Part shown: piece by piece, positions 9,300 through 19,093 of the stretch
Layout of the letters: each line of letters starts with the position of its first letter
How positions within the stretch are numbered: position 1 is the first letter of the stretch
Assembly (NCBI GenBank): GCA_033297075.1
Contig: MU858291.1
Span: forward strand, 1 to 47,148
DNA from: Rhypophila decipiens
Taxonomy: Eukaryota > Ascomycota > Sordariomycetes > Sordariales > Naviculisporaceae
Length of the DNA: 47,148 nt
Direction: 5' to 3'
Notes under the pieces: generated by a model
What the model saw: the letters and a program-made list of their open reading frames with translations, nothing else
Told to the model about the DNA's origin: nothing
Databases searched by the model: none
Translations under genes and position numbers: made by a program

Positions 9300-10155
9300 C
9301 GGACTTCTCAATTGTCTGGAATGGTTGGGGGTAAATGAGTCCGGTTGCCAGACCACCTTTCAACTAAAATTCATTCGTCAGTGTGGCTAAGTGGTATATG
9401 ACGTGAGGTCCAGGAAACTCTTTCCTGTCTGAGCTCCGCCCAAATATCTATACCAGGCTGGCTCCCAGCGGAGGATTCTAAGATCTGTCGAAGCGGACCT
9501 TACACTTTATCCTCCTCCTTACCGGAGTTAGAGGATAGTCCAAGAATTCACAGGGAGACTTAGGTCATCCAAGGGGGTGGGCTTCCACCTGGAATTTTGT
9601 TTCCTTTTTTTGTACTCTGCCGTACGAGCTGCAAGACATCGTCAGTTCGATCCATTGCTGGGGAGCGAGCTTATCTGCACTTTTTCCCCTTCTTTTTGCT
9701 GTTCTCAATTGAACCGCAAGACTCCTCGAGTTTCTGGAACTCCGAAACGAGAAAGGAAGGAAGCAAGAAGATAATGATATGTATGTACGGGTTACCCCAT
9801 AGCAATCTTAAAATGCGATCATCTCCAAAGGCGAACATCTCCAAAGACGAACATTATTAGTCTGGGGCCAGGGTTAGGGTACGCTGTGCGGCTGAAGGGG
9901 CTATCAGATCAGACCTGGTGCCTAAAATTAAATTAATCACCACTTTGCCAAGAGGAACAAACATACTATCACACGTCGCGTCGTTGGGGATTGGGCTTGT
10001 TGTCAAACTAAATCAAACTGACAAGATGAATGGCGAGCCCATACCCCTCCAAGTTATAGAGGCGACTGCGGCTACAAGAGCACACCGGGGGAAGCGCACA
10101 AAATAATGGACCTACCACCTCATCCAACGCCGGACTCTCGCTTGGGTCAAACCAG
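9300..10155. other. Gene-free stretch
   Basis: No gene is seen. Near 9384 an A-box-like TGGCTAAGTGGTATATGA suggests another tRNA-derived fragment, but no matching T arm follows. A short direct repeat, CATCTCCAAAG.CGAA, occurs twice at about 9820-9850. A single GGGTTAGGG lies near 9868. Confidence 0.4.
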
Positions 10156-10929
10156 TTGCCGCATGGTAGCTGTTATGCCCCAACCGGGACCTCATATTCA
10201 CTTCGAGAGCGATATGACTTCATACGAGAAATGTCGGTCAGGCGCCCAAAGGTATTCGGCGCCAGTCGCAAGGGCTTCAAACTCGACTTTGAGGAAGTGC
10301 AGTTGGTCAGGCTTCGCGAGTTGAAGTACCAATTGGCCAATGATGTGAGGGATGCCCAGTTCAAGTGCAAAGCCCTGGGTGACACGAACTTTGACAAGAA
10401 TATGGCGGCTTACAGTTCGTGCCATTTGCTTCTTCGGTATCGAGAACATGGCAACCGCAACATGGCAACAGCATCGGCTAATTTTGGCCCAGTACAAGGA
10501 CAGCAGAATTTCGACCGGTTAAAGAGTGACTGCCACCAACAATGGTCACTTGTTGACGAGCGGATCAACGGCAAAGATCGGGAACTAATGGACGAGGTGC
10601 TGTGGGATGTATCGACGGCAGGAATTGTTACTCATCGCAGGAGTGCAAAGAGCGATCAAAAGGCACGCTTAAAGAACGAGTTTGCTTGGTTTATTGAATG
10701 AGTCTTGCTGGCATCTTTCACTTCATTCTTCTTCGTCTTCCCCATGTTTGGCATGATATTGGCGGGCTGGGATACTACGAACAAAAGGTTGACTGTGACG
10801 GCTACTAGCATCATTATCTTTTGCTTCCTGGTCTCGTTGATTGTTAGCGAGCGCAAGGATGTGTTGGGGATCACGGCAGCCTACGCCGTTGTGTTGGTTG
10901 TTTTTGTTGGGCTGACTGAGGAGTCATGA
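10156..10929 (+). pseudogene. DUF6594-like membrane protein interrupted by TGA
   Basis: One reading frame covers 10156-10929 with a single stop, TGA at 10699-10701. Upstream, the soluble part includes FKLDFEEVQLVRLRELKYQL, typical of DUF6594 proteins. Downstream, the frame encodes the family's C-terminal membrane segments: a hydrophobic stretch from ASFTSFFFVFPMFGMIL, a second (SIIIFCFLVSLIV), and the characteristic ITAAYAVVLVVFVG. The stop separates the soluble part from all membrane helices. The first ATG in frame is 10231, though similarity seems to begin earlier, so the true start may lie in an upstream exon. It is probably a recent loss, since both halves are otherwise open. The function of DUF6594 proteins is not established. 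Confidence 0.65.
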
Positions 10930-11476
10930 GGTGGTAGTGGAGGAAGGATGTGGACATTGTCGCCGGTCCCGAAATATAACTCGGCGTTGCACAGAAGGCA
11001 ACATCGTGAGAGGACATTGGAGACAAAACGCTGTGAAGGAGAGGTCCGTCCGGAAGGCTGCTGATTTCTCTCGGAATTAAGAACACAATGCTGATGTCGT
11101 TGGGTGTTTGAGGTTGTGATGGGGACCCGGCGTTGAGAGGCCGTGACAGGAGAACAAGCAAGCAGGGGCAAACTTTTATTAATCGACGAATGCCGTTCAC
11201 TGTTAGCCTAGTGCAAGCACAGCAAAGTGCCAGAAAGTTGAAGAGTACATGGAAACGTGGCAACTTTCAACATGTCTGTGTTGAAGTCTTGTAACAAACT
11301 TCCGGCGTTAATCTTTCGGAGAGGGAAGTGACGAGCGATCTCCTGGGTGTTAACTCCTTCATTCCGCCCGACCCCACAAGACCGCGACGGCCCGGTCTTT
11401 AAGAACGCTATTTATTGCTGCTCGTCATCAGCAGCCAACAGCCAACTCCCCCACGGGATGGAGTCAGCTCAACACA
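10930..11476. other. Gene-free stretch before the tRNA
   Basis: Only short overlapping open frames on the minus strand are present; none resembles a known family. No strong regulatory or repeat signal was seen. Confidence 0.4.
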
Positions 11477-11587
11477 GGGTGCATGGTCTAGTGGTATGAT
11501 TTTCGCTTAGCATGGTATTCTCTCCTAGCATTAGGAAAGACATGTGCTCCTTGTGAAAGGTCCCCGGATCGATCCCGGGTGCATCCA
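11477..11587 (+). tRNA. tRNA-Ala(AGC) with a 39-nt intron
   Basis: The acceptor GGGTGCA pairs with TGCATCC and includes a G3:U70 wobble pair, the alanine identity signal. Discriminator base is A. The D-arm region TGGTCTAGTGGTATGA matches the A box. The anticodon stem is TTCGC/GTGAA with loop TTAGCA-T, giving anticodon AGC at 11509-11511. An intron at 11513-11551 sits after position 37, the canonical place. The T arm is CCCGG/CCGGG with loop ATCGATC, where A replaces the usual T54. Five T residues follow the discriminator as a pol III terminator. The T54 change slightly weakens the B box, so reduced function is possible. Confidence 0.85.
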
Positions 11588-11594
11588 TTTTTGC
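11588..11594 (+). terminator. Pol III terminator of tRNA-Ala
   Basis: A run of five T residues immediately follows the discriminator base, as expected for RNA polymerase III termination. Confidence 0.7.
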
Positions 11595-11794
11595 CTCCAA
11601 GTCAACGAACTTCTTTCTCCCTTTGATCTGTGTGGAACAGCGCTCCAAATTGATTAGGGCTTTTGTATTTCTTGATCTCGTCCCACTTTCACTCAACATA
11701 AATTCGATTCCTCAAGTCGAACGGGAAACATTCTTCTCCAAACCCCATCAACTATATCCATGTATCAATTCTTCAATCGTCTCGAGCAGAATGC

Positions 11795-13531
11795 TCAGCT
11801 ATTCGACCCAAGCGACGCTTGAGAGCCCACGTTTCTCATCTTGCTGGCCCAACGATCAATCCTCTCACTGGGTAGCACCATCCTCAAGATCTGGTTCGTC
11901 CACGAGTCGACGTCTTCCGGCGTGGTCTCATCGAGAATCTTGTCCAGGATGCCCACACTCTCGAGAAAAACAGGAGTGACAGACATTGATGCTGCTTCGG
12001 CATTATACAAAACCTGATCACTAGCACAATGGCGTGTGTTGGATCCGTCCATGTTTGGATCCAATCCCGTGTCCTGGATGAACGTTGTGATAATCGTTCG
12101 TTTGGACTCACTCCATAGCCTGCCGTCTGAAGGAACCCGGTCTCCTTCATCAGTCGAGGCGGCTTGAGAACTGCCACTTGGCTGGTACAGGGTATGATCA
12201 TTTGGATGCCCCTCCTTGCGATACGACGCCCGTGAAGAATGTAATCTTCCCCATTGGAAGGCATTCTGGGCATCCCATAATCCAGCGCGGATAGTGAAGC
12301 TCAAGAACCCGAGACATCGGTGTTGTGTGACGGTCGTCAGGTCCATGGAATCAAGGCCGCTGGTTGGTGGTTGTGGCTGGTTGAAGATCCGCAAAACAGA
12401 AGATACCAGCATCCAAGTGCGCCTGATGGATTCTGAGACGATAAAGGCATGCCATAAAGAGATTTGTTCGATCTCTTGATGAGTTGCCGAACAACTGTTG
12501 AGGTCAACGAGCGACGAATCAGAGGACAGATAGAGGCTGGGTGCTTGGGCAATAGCTGCGTCAGACAGTGAGTGGCACCAGGCTGACAGGACGGGAAGGG
12601 AACTCAAAGCCTTGGTCCGCTGCTCAGGCGGGTTTTCGTATAAAAGACGGATAAAGGTGTATATCAGCAAGGCTTGGGTTCGGGCAAGTTGGGCTCGGAT
12701 ATCCAATTCTTCCGGCGGCAGGTTGATGAAATGCTGCTCGGACAAAAGTCTATCCGCTCTATCATCCAATATCTGAAGGATCAGTTCCTCAGTCTGGTCT
12801 GTCCTGGCGAGATAGGCGGTGATCGTTAGCCAGGCATCTTGCAGGCATGTTAGCATGCCGCCTCGGACTCTCGGAGAATGATAGAGACGGTGGTGGATAA
12901 AGATGTTGTGGCCAGTTGTCGCAAAGTCCCCGAGCCACGCCTTGACAGACTTGACGAATGCTCTGAAGATGGAATGCGGATCGCCGGCGAGTGAGGGAAC
13001 ATACGTTCGCTTGACTTCCCAGGAGTCGGGGTTGAGGAACCAGCCTTGTTCGGAGAGGATGTTTGGCGGTATGGCGTGGTGGTTGTAGTGTGGTGTGGGA
13101 ATAAATATTGGTGGCGGAATTTCTATTGAGTGAGTATTTGGCCAGTCAATGCTCGGCAGGGAGTTGGGACTCTCCAGAAACGGCATGTCCGGACATGTCG
13201 GGAAAACAACTGGTGGGGCAAGGAGGGACTCGGTCGGGTCAAAGAGCGACTCAGTTTCACATTGGATGCTTTCAGACTCCGGGATTCCCGTGTCTGGTGT
13301 CGTGTTTGCTTGCGGTAGTTGTGTGTGTGTCGGTCGGGGAGCTAGCAATGTTGGTCTGTTCCTCGTCCGTCCGACCAACGTCCTATCAAGCCTGAATTTT
13401 CCATAATATTGACATTCGAGAAGTCTGTCCACACAACGCCCGCATCGGGGGGCATGTCGATCGCAGGCTCTCTTGGCCAGAGTGCATGCCACGCACGCGT
13501 TGCGGCTTGCTGGAGTGGATGAAGGTGGCAT
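11795..13531 (-). CDS. Zn2Cys6 (GAL4-type) transcription factor
   Basis: The 578-aa protein starts at ATG 13531; the upstream part of the open frame lacks an ATG. The N-terminus carries a complete binuclear zinc cluster, C13-x2-C16-x6-C23-x6-C30-x2-C33-x6-C40, with basic residues (TLAKRACDRH). The rest (about 60-560) is largely helical and resembles the middle region of fungal secondary-metabolism-type regulators, without a clear named domain. No intron is needed. It is transcribed divergently from a short-chain dehydrogenase, with about 530 bp between the starts, so it may regulate that neighbour. Its target is unknown. Confidence 0.88.
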   Translation of the reverse strand: MPPSSTPASRNACVACTLAKRACDRHAPRCGRCVDRLLECQYYGKFRLDRTLVGRTRNRPTLLAPRPTHTQLPQANTTPDTGIPESESIQCETESLFDPTESLLAPPVVFPTCPDMPFLESPNSLPSIDWPNTHSIEIPPPIFIPTPHYNHHAIPPNILSEQGWFLNPDSWEVKRTYVPSLAGDPHSIFRAFVKSVKAWLGDFATTGHNIFIHHRLYHSPRVRGGMLTCLQDAWLTITAYLARTDQTEELILQILDDRADRLLSEQHFINLPPEELDIRAQLARTQALLIYTFIRLLYENPPEQRTKALSSLPVLSAWCHSLSDAAIAQAPSLYLSSDSSLVDLNSCSATHQEIEQISLWHAFIVSESIRRTWMLVSSVLRIFNQPQPPTSGLDSMDLTTVTQHRCLGFLSFTIRAGLWDAQNAFQWGRLHSSRASYRKEGHPNDHTLYQPSGSSQAASTDEGDRVPSDGRLWSESKRTIITTFIQDTGLDPNMDGSNTRHCASDQVLYNAEAASMSVTPVFLESVGILDKILDETTPEDVDSWTNQILRMVLPSERIDRWASKMRNVGSQASLGSNS

Positions 13532-14058
13532 TGTGATCCGAGATGGCGGGCTGTTGAGATGCTCCAAACAGATGATATGTGCTCATATCAGATATTTCGG
13601 ACCCAATGAAACATCGAGGACTGAACCTACTGACAGAATGTCAGAGCACGACAGATGTCGTTCGATGTGGGACCTTGAGGCTCACCTAAGAAGACAGGGG
13701 GCGGACTAGCGGCGGAAAACCTGACGAATCACAGCACGCGCCATATCCGGGGGCCGTATAGGTACGGGTGTGACCATGCCTGTACGAGGTCACCGCGGTG
13801 GTCCATAGTCAGTGTGAATGGCGGTGGAAAATGGACGAATCAAATCGTCGCCGGCATATTATCAGTGGAATTCCAGCCAGTCAAAGGTCTCGAATAGGTT
13901 CAACAACATCTAGTGTGACCTAACAGGCTCGGACTCCTCGGACAGCCCATGTGTCCGTCCAAATATTTATATAACCTCGCCTCCTTTGGTCGTTAGAGCC
14001 GTTTCAATATGCTTTCCCTTCATACTATTCCTCGCCATCTACCACCGCCAACCTTACC
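13532..14058. promoter_or_regulatory. Bidirectional promoter between the Zn2Cys6 regulator and the SDR gene
   Basis: Two related blocks are seen: GGCGGAAAACCTGACGAATCA at about 13712 and GGCGGTGGAAAATGGACGAA at about 13818. Each has a CGG-containing core and a shared GACGAATCA tail. A TATA-like ATATTTATATAA is at about 13960, shortly before the SDR start. The paired CGG blocks are candidate sites for the neighbouring zinc-cluster protein. Confidence 0.5.
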
Positions 14059-15186
14059 ATGGGACTCACCGACCTTCCCGTCGACAAGGACATGTTCCAA
14101 TCCTCAACTCGGGTCTCCCCACTCCCCCTTCTACACAATGACACCTACCCAGCCATCTCGGCTTCCCACAATGCATCCCTGTCGCAAGCCGGAAAGACCG
14201 TTCTCGTCACCGGAGGCGGTGCAGGGGTGGGTTTCATGATTGCGAAGCAGTTCGCGAAAGCCGGAGCATCGCGTCTTATCCTAGTCGGACGTCGTCATGA
14301 TGTCCTCGAGAAAGCAGCTGCTGAACTCAAGTCTGAAAATCCTCAAGCAGTCGAGATTGTTCATGTCCGACCTCTTGATGTGACGCATCGAGCCAGCGTC
14401 GCTGCGCTGTGGGATTGGATCGCAAAGGAGAGAATTACTGTCGATGTGCTCGTTTTGGGTCACGGTCGGCCGTCCCCTTTGCAAAGCGTTCTTGATATGG
14501 GGGCGGATTTGGTGCGCGAGATGTACGAGATCAACGTTCTCGCTTTCATGGATTTTACCGAGGCGTTCTGGAAGCACTTGAACAGCAAGAGGTCTGAAGT
14601 CTCGATCGCATCTGGCAAAGGACCAGCTGTATGTACCACCCCCCCTTCATATCGTATTGCTGATCGTGTTGAACGATTGAACTCGGCACCGACAAGTACT
14701 CACGCGTTCGGTCTAGGTCCTCATCAATGTATCGACGGCGGGAATCTGGGACTACATCGCGTGTGGGCCTGTTCCGGTCTACTCGTTGACCAAGAACTCG
14801 GGCACTCTGCTTCTGCAGCAAATCGCCAAGGATGTCGATCCTGACAAGTTGCGCATTGTTAGCTATCATCCAGGGCTGCTCAGGACCGATGGTACCAAGG
14901 ACCTTCCATTCCCGCCCGGATTTGAGGTGCCGTGGGACACGCGTACGTTACTTGACCTCAGACCTCCTGATTGACCTCGAAAACTAACTCGGATTGCGCA
15001 AACGATACAGCTGAATTGGCAGGCGACTTTGCGGTCTGGATGGCCTCGCCCGGTGCTGGATTTCTCCATGGTCGGTTCGTGCACTCTTCTTGGGACGTCG
15101 ACGTGCTTCGCGACGGGGAAATGCGCGAAAGGATTGATGCGGATCCGTTCTTTCTCAAGGTCGGCGTTCTAGGATTTCATCCTTAG
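14059..15186 (+). CDS. Short-chain dehydrogenase/reductase, three exons
   Basis: Exons are 14059-14628, 14717-14942 and 15011-15186. Introns have GTATGT..CTAG and GTACGT..ACAG ends, and the second has a CTAAC branch site. The joined product is 323 aa. The nucleotide-binding motif is T51-GGGAGVG58. The catalytic pair is Y212-x3-K216 (VYSLTK), with Ser196 in INVSTAG; Tyr and Lys are encoded by exon 2, so the splice is needed for function. The usual NNAG motif is replaced by LGHGRP. The last exon encodes DFAVWMASPGAGFLHGRFV, the normal SDR C-terminal pattern. It is a classical-type NAD(P)-dependent oxidoreductase; the substrate is unknown. It is divergent to a Zn2Cys6 regulator. Confidence 0.88.
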
Positions 15187-16380
15187 GAAAGTGGAAATTT
15201 CCACTGCGCCGCTTCGTGCTGGCATCTGTTGTCGTAGTAGGACTTTTTAGTCAGTTTCATTTTCCGAGCTTGCGACTGCTCGTCCTCTGACCGTTGAATA
15301 TCGAAAGAAGATACAGAGTAGCAGTGCATTGAAGTTTTGTCGAAGCATAAATCGCAGCCTCCAACGACTCGTAAGAATAGACGCGTTTGTCAGGGAACCC
15401 GCACAGCTTGTTGGCCGGGGGCGTTTTACTGTTACAGTATGAGCCACGTATGCGTACACGGCCAGCTGTCAAGGTAAGGTATTGTTATTACCCGCTTATG
15501 TAAGTCGGCCAACACTGGTCTGAGTTCACTGAAATAAGGTAGTACCGGTAGGTACTCCGTAGTACACTAGTTGACGCGTTTGATGCTGGGGCGTCGGGGA
15601 GTAGCACAGCCACATCAATGCTCGAAATGTATTCTTGTCCTGTGTTACGCGGCAATGAGGAATCATGGTGACATTAGCCGGGCAACCAAGATCCAGGACG
15701 GCGGCGCAGGTGCCGATTGGTAACAGGGTGATACCATACCATGTCTGTACTGTAACCACCAAACTGCGCCGTGCCAAACCCCGCGGAGCTTTTTGCGAAA
15801 AGAGATTCGTCAGTTTCGCTGTCGTATGGATGCGTAATTACCGATGCGTACTCCGTACTATCTGGGGAACATAAACCACGACGTTTCAGGTCGATCCTTT
15901 GCGGACTGGGAATCGGTTCCGTGCATCTCACTACCTACTCCGTATTGTATGGCTGGATACAAGGGAAGGATAGTGAGCACTGGAAACAGCCAACCGAGCC
16001 AATGACGGCGAGGTACATATACGCACAAGTTCTGATGAGGCGTATCAGGCTCAATTTCTGCAGTCATTTCTGTTCAGAGGATTGAATGGCATTCGGATTA
16101 CACAGGACCTGAAGCAACCTTATGGACCCCAGCAGACGTGCATGATACCGGTCATCTTTCATCCCGATAGAGAGTAACTATCACCTTCCAATACATGACA
16201 AAAAGCAAACCACGAACCACTTCCATGCATGAAAGTCGTCCTAATTGGTTCCAATCCCCGCCAAGACTGCTACGCCCTTATCCTCGTAACCAACATATTG
16301 GAACCATGCGTCAGGGGTTTGCTGGGATAACGCGGCCCCAACCCAGTGTTCCGAAGAAGCCAAGTCCTCTTTTGGCTTAG
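15187..16380. other. Gene-free stretch with repeated ACTCCGTA motifs
   Basis: No gene is supported. Three copies of a TACTCCGTA-type motif lie within 400 bp: GTACTCCGTAGTAC at 15552, GTACTCCGTAC at 15848, and CTACTCCGTATTG at about 15935. The first is close to a palindrome. Otherwise nothing is clear. Confidence 0.45.
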
Positions 16381-16685
16381 ATTGAACCAATATAGGCCAA
16401 ATTGACTTGAGAAATAGTTCACTTCAGTTGATTTGATCAACTTGAGGTACTTAAATGGCTAGAAAAATGGTAGAAAATGAAGCTATTCCCAGTTTTAGGG
16501 GGTAAAAACTAGTATAGGGTTAGGGTTATATATAGGGATTCCACTAGTTCAAGTAGTCCAAGTAGTCCAAGTCAAGTGCTTTGGCTAGATTGAGTTAGTT
16601 TGACAGTATTTTCGGCTTTTTGGGTTGGATTACATTCGGTTGATTTGCCTTAGCTTTTTAAGACTTGGCTTGTTCGGAACCCTGG
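16381..16685. repeat. Foldback-like AT-rich element, copy A
   Basis: The right end, read in reverse complement, begins CCAGGGTTCCGAACAAGCC and continues with degenerate AAGTC/CAAAT steps. The left end (GAACCAATATAGGCCAAATTG) is a loose inverted counterpart. The core has TAGGGTTAGGGTTA, a telomere-like tract. The same terminus begins the element at 31363, so they belong to one family. No coding capacity. Confidence 0.5.
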
Positions 16686-17005
16686 CCCCAACCACTACCG
16701 CGGGCGGAGGCTTAAACCCGGCCTGCCGCGGCAGGATCGCTTGGGGTAACACAACCCACACGACGACAAGATACGTAATTGGAGAGCAATCTGAATAGGA
16801 AGCTCATAAGGATGGCTTGAGAGGGGAAGATCCGAGTGAAGCTGGACAAGCTTGGACTGCAGACCAGTAGATAAAACTGGCTGCCCCGCTTCCAGCTCTT
16901 CTCTGTTTACTTCAGCAGTTCAGCTCACCAGACGACTTCATCTGCACAAACCAACCATAAATTTCCTATCGCACTTTTCTTATCGCCCGGTTCCAGTCGT
17001 TCAAG

Positions 17006-19093
17006 ATGCGGGCCGCCATTGCAATTGCCGCAACGGCGAGCTTCCTCACCTCCCCAGCAACAGCGCAACGAAACTTTGTTCCCGGACCAGAGCCCGACGA
17101 AATCGAGACCGTCCTGTCGAAGAAGTTCCCTGGCGCCTCAATAACCTACAAGTCCACGAACACTCTCTGCGAGACCACTCCGGGCGTAAACTCCTACAGC
17201 GGCTATGTCCACCTCCCGTCTTCTCTCCTCGGCGATGTCCCCATCCAGGGCTACAACGCCTCGATGTTCTTCTGGTACTTTCAGGCGCGCAACAATCCAT
17301 CCAAAGCGCCCCTATCAATCTACATCTCCGGCGGACCAGGCGAATCTTCCTTTGACGAGAGCTCCAATTTCCCCTGCACCGTAAACCCAGACTCCAACTC
17401 GACGACGCTGAACAAAGACTCCTGGAACACCAACGTCAACATGCTCTACATCGACCAGCCCATCGGCACAGGCTTCTCCTACTCAGTAATCGCCAACGGC
17501 ATCAGAGACCTCGTAGGCCTTGACCCAGAGCGCGTCTTCGTCCCTTTATCTCCCGAAGAAGCCTCTTCCTTCAAGCAAACAAACATAACCGTCGTGCCCG
17601 CGACAATCTCTGCTCCAGCTCCACAATTCGCAATCAACACCACCGCCTCGGCCGCCCGTCTCCTCTGGCACTTTGCTCAACTCTGGTTCCAAGAATTTCC
17701 CGAGTACGTCAACAAGACCTCCTCCGACGAGATCTCGATCTGGGGCAACTCGTATGGCGGATTCTATGCCCCCGCGATTTTCGCCTACTTTGAGCGCCAA
17801 AACGACAAGATTAGTTCCCGAAATCTTAAATCTTCCACCTACAAGGTTCTCAATCTCGCAACCATTGGGTTGACGAATGCGTGCATCGACGGGAAGATCC
17901 AAGTCCCCTTTTATCCTGAATTCGCATACAACAATACATATGATATCCAAGCCATCTCTGAAGATGTCTACAAATCCGCCATGACGAATTTTACCATGAA
18001 GGGCGGCTGTTCCGATCTCATCGACGCGTGCCGATCAGCGGGGCCCCAAGGAGACCCATTCCAAACAGGCGCCAATCCCTTGGTCAACCAGGCTTGTGCG
18101 TTTGCAACGATATACTGCTTTACCTATGTCCAGGGTGTAGTGGAGGGTTACTCGCTGCTCAATCCGTTCGATATTGCATTGACGAGACCGACGCAATACC
18201 CTGTCTTTTATACACTTGCATTCTGGAATCAGGCGTGGGTGCAAAAGACTTTGGGTGTAAATGTCAATCACACTATGAGCAGCAACTTTGTTCGGGATCT
18301 TTTCTTTGCGACGGGCGATCTTGCGCGACTGGATTATACCGATTTGGAGTTTTTGCTGAAAAAGGGCAAGAATATTGTCATGGTTTATGGAGATCGGGAC
18401 TTTCGATGCGGTTGGACTGGCGGGGAGGCTGTTTCGCTTACTTTGGAGCATGGGGATAAAGAGACGACGGATAGGTTCAAGGGCGCTGGGTATGCGGATA
18501 TCGAGGTCGAGCAGGACGAGGATACGGGCACAAAGGGTGCGGGAGTGGTTCGTCAAGCTGGGAAATTGAGTTTCTCGCGCGTGTTTGATGCTGGACATAA
18601 TGTTGGGGCGTATCAGCCAAAGGTCGTGTATACCATTTTTGACAGGGCCATGAATGGGCTTGACATTGCGACGGGCGAGGAAAAGGTTGAGGGGGGTTAT
18701 GCGACGGGGGGAGACAAGGACTCATCTGGGATAAAGAATGTTGTCCCCAAGAAGCCGATTGTTGGGCCGGTGTGTTTGGTGTATCAGGTTGATTCTACTT
18801 GTACACCGGAGCAGGTCCTTGCGTTGAACAACGGGACTGCCAAGGTTGAGCAGTTTGTGGTTACTGAGCCGAGTGCTGGGGGCGAGGAAGATGATGATGG
18901 TGGTGATGATGGGAATGGGAATGGGAATGGGCCGGATAATGGAAATGGCAATGGACAGCAGCAAGGGGGGAATACCACTCAGGATGTTGACAAAAGGGAT
19001 GCTGCGTTGGGGAGATTCGGAATGATGGCCGGACCCGTGGGAGTTGTTGGTCTTGTTGTCGCCTTGGTTGTTCCGGCGGCCTTGTTCATCTAA
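17006..19093 (+). CDS. Serine carboxypeptidase (S10), secreted and probably GPI-anchored
   Basis: An intact 695-aa frame without introns. Residues 1-20 form a signal peptide (AIAIAATASF..ATA). The S10 peptidase domain has the oxyanion-site motif YISGGPGESS (105-114), IDQPIGTGFSYS, the nucleophile Ser249 in GNSYGG, Asp465 in YGDRDFRCGW, and His531 in DAGHNVGAYQ. After the domain comes an acidic and Gly/Asn-rich linker (about 625-660) and a hydrophobic end (VGVVGLVVALVVPAALFI) without a basic tail, which suggests GPI attachment at the cell surface. It removes C-terminal residues from peptides, probably in the wall or outside the cell. It resembles the carboxypeptidase S1 group of fungi. Confidence 0.93.
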   Translation: MRAAIAIAATASFLTSPATAQRNFVPGPEPDEIETVLSKKFPGASITYKSTNTLCETTPGVNSYSGYVHLPSSLLGDVPIQGYNASMFFWYFQARNNPSKAPLSIYISGGPGESSFDESSNFPCTVNPDSNSTTLNKDSWNTNVNMLYIDQPIGTGFSYSVIANGIRDLVGLDPERVFVPLSPEEASSFKQTNITVVPATISAPAPQFAINTTASAARLLWHFAQLWFQEFPEYVNKTSSDEISIWGNSYGGFYAPAIFAYFERQNDKISSRNLKSSTYKVLNLATIGLTNACIDGKIQVPFYPEFAYNNTYDIQAISEDVYKSAMTNFTMKGGCSDLIDACRSAGPQGDPFQTGANPLVNQACAFATIYCFTYVQGVVEGYSLLNPFDIALTRPTQYPVFYTLAFWNQAWVQKTLGVNVNHTMSSNFVRDLFFATGDLARLDYTDLEFLLKKGKNIVMVYGDRDFRCGWTGGEAVSLTLEHGDKETTDRFKGAGYADIEVEQDEDTGTKGAGVVRQAGKLSFSRVFDAGHNVGAYQPKVVYTIFDRAMNGLDIATGEEKVEGGYATGGDKDSSGIKNVVPKKPIVGPVCLVYQVDSTCTPEQVLALNNGTAKVEQFVVTEPSAGGEEDDDGGDDGNGNGNGPDNGNGNGQQQGGNTTQDVDKRDAALGRFGMMAGPVGVVGLVVALVVPAALFI

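Noticed and set aside
10871..11263. 130-aa minus-strand frame
   Set aside because: Low-complexity Ser/Pro composition, overlaps the end of the DUF6594 gene, no recognisable domain.
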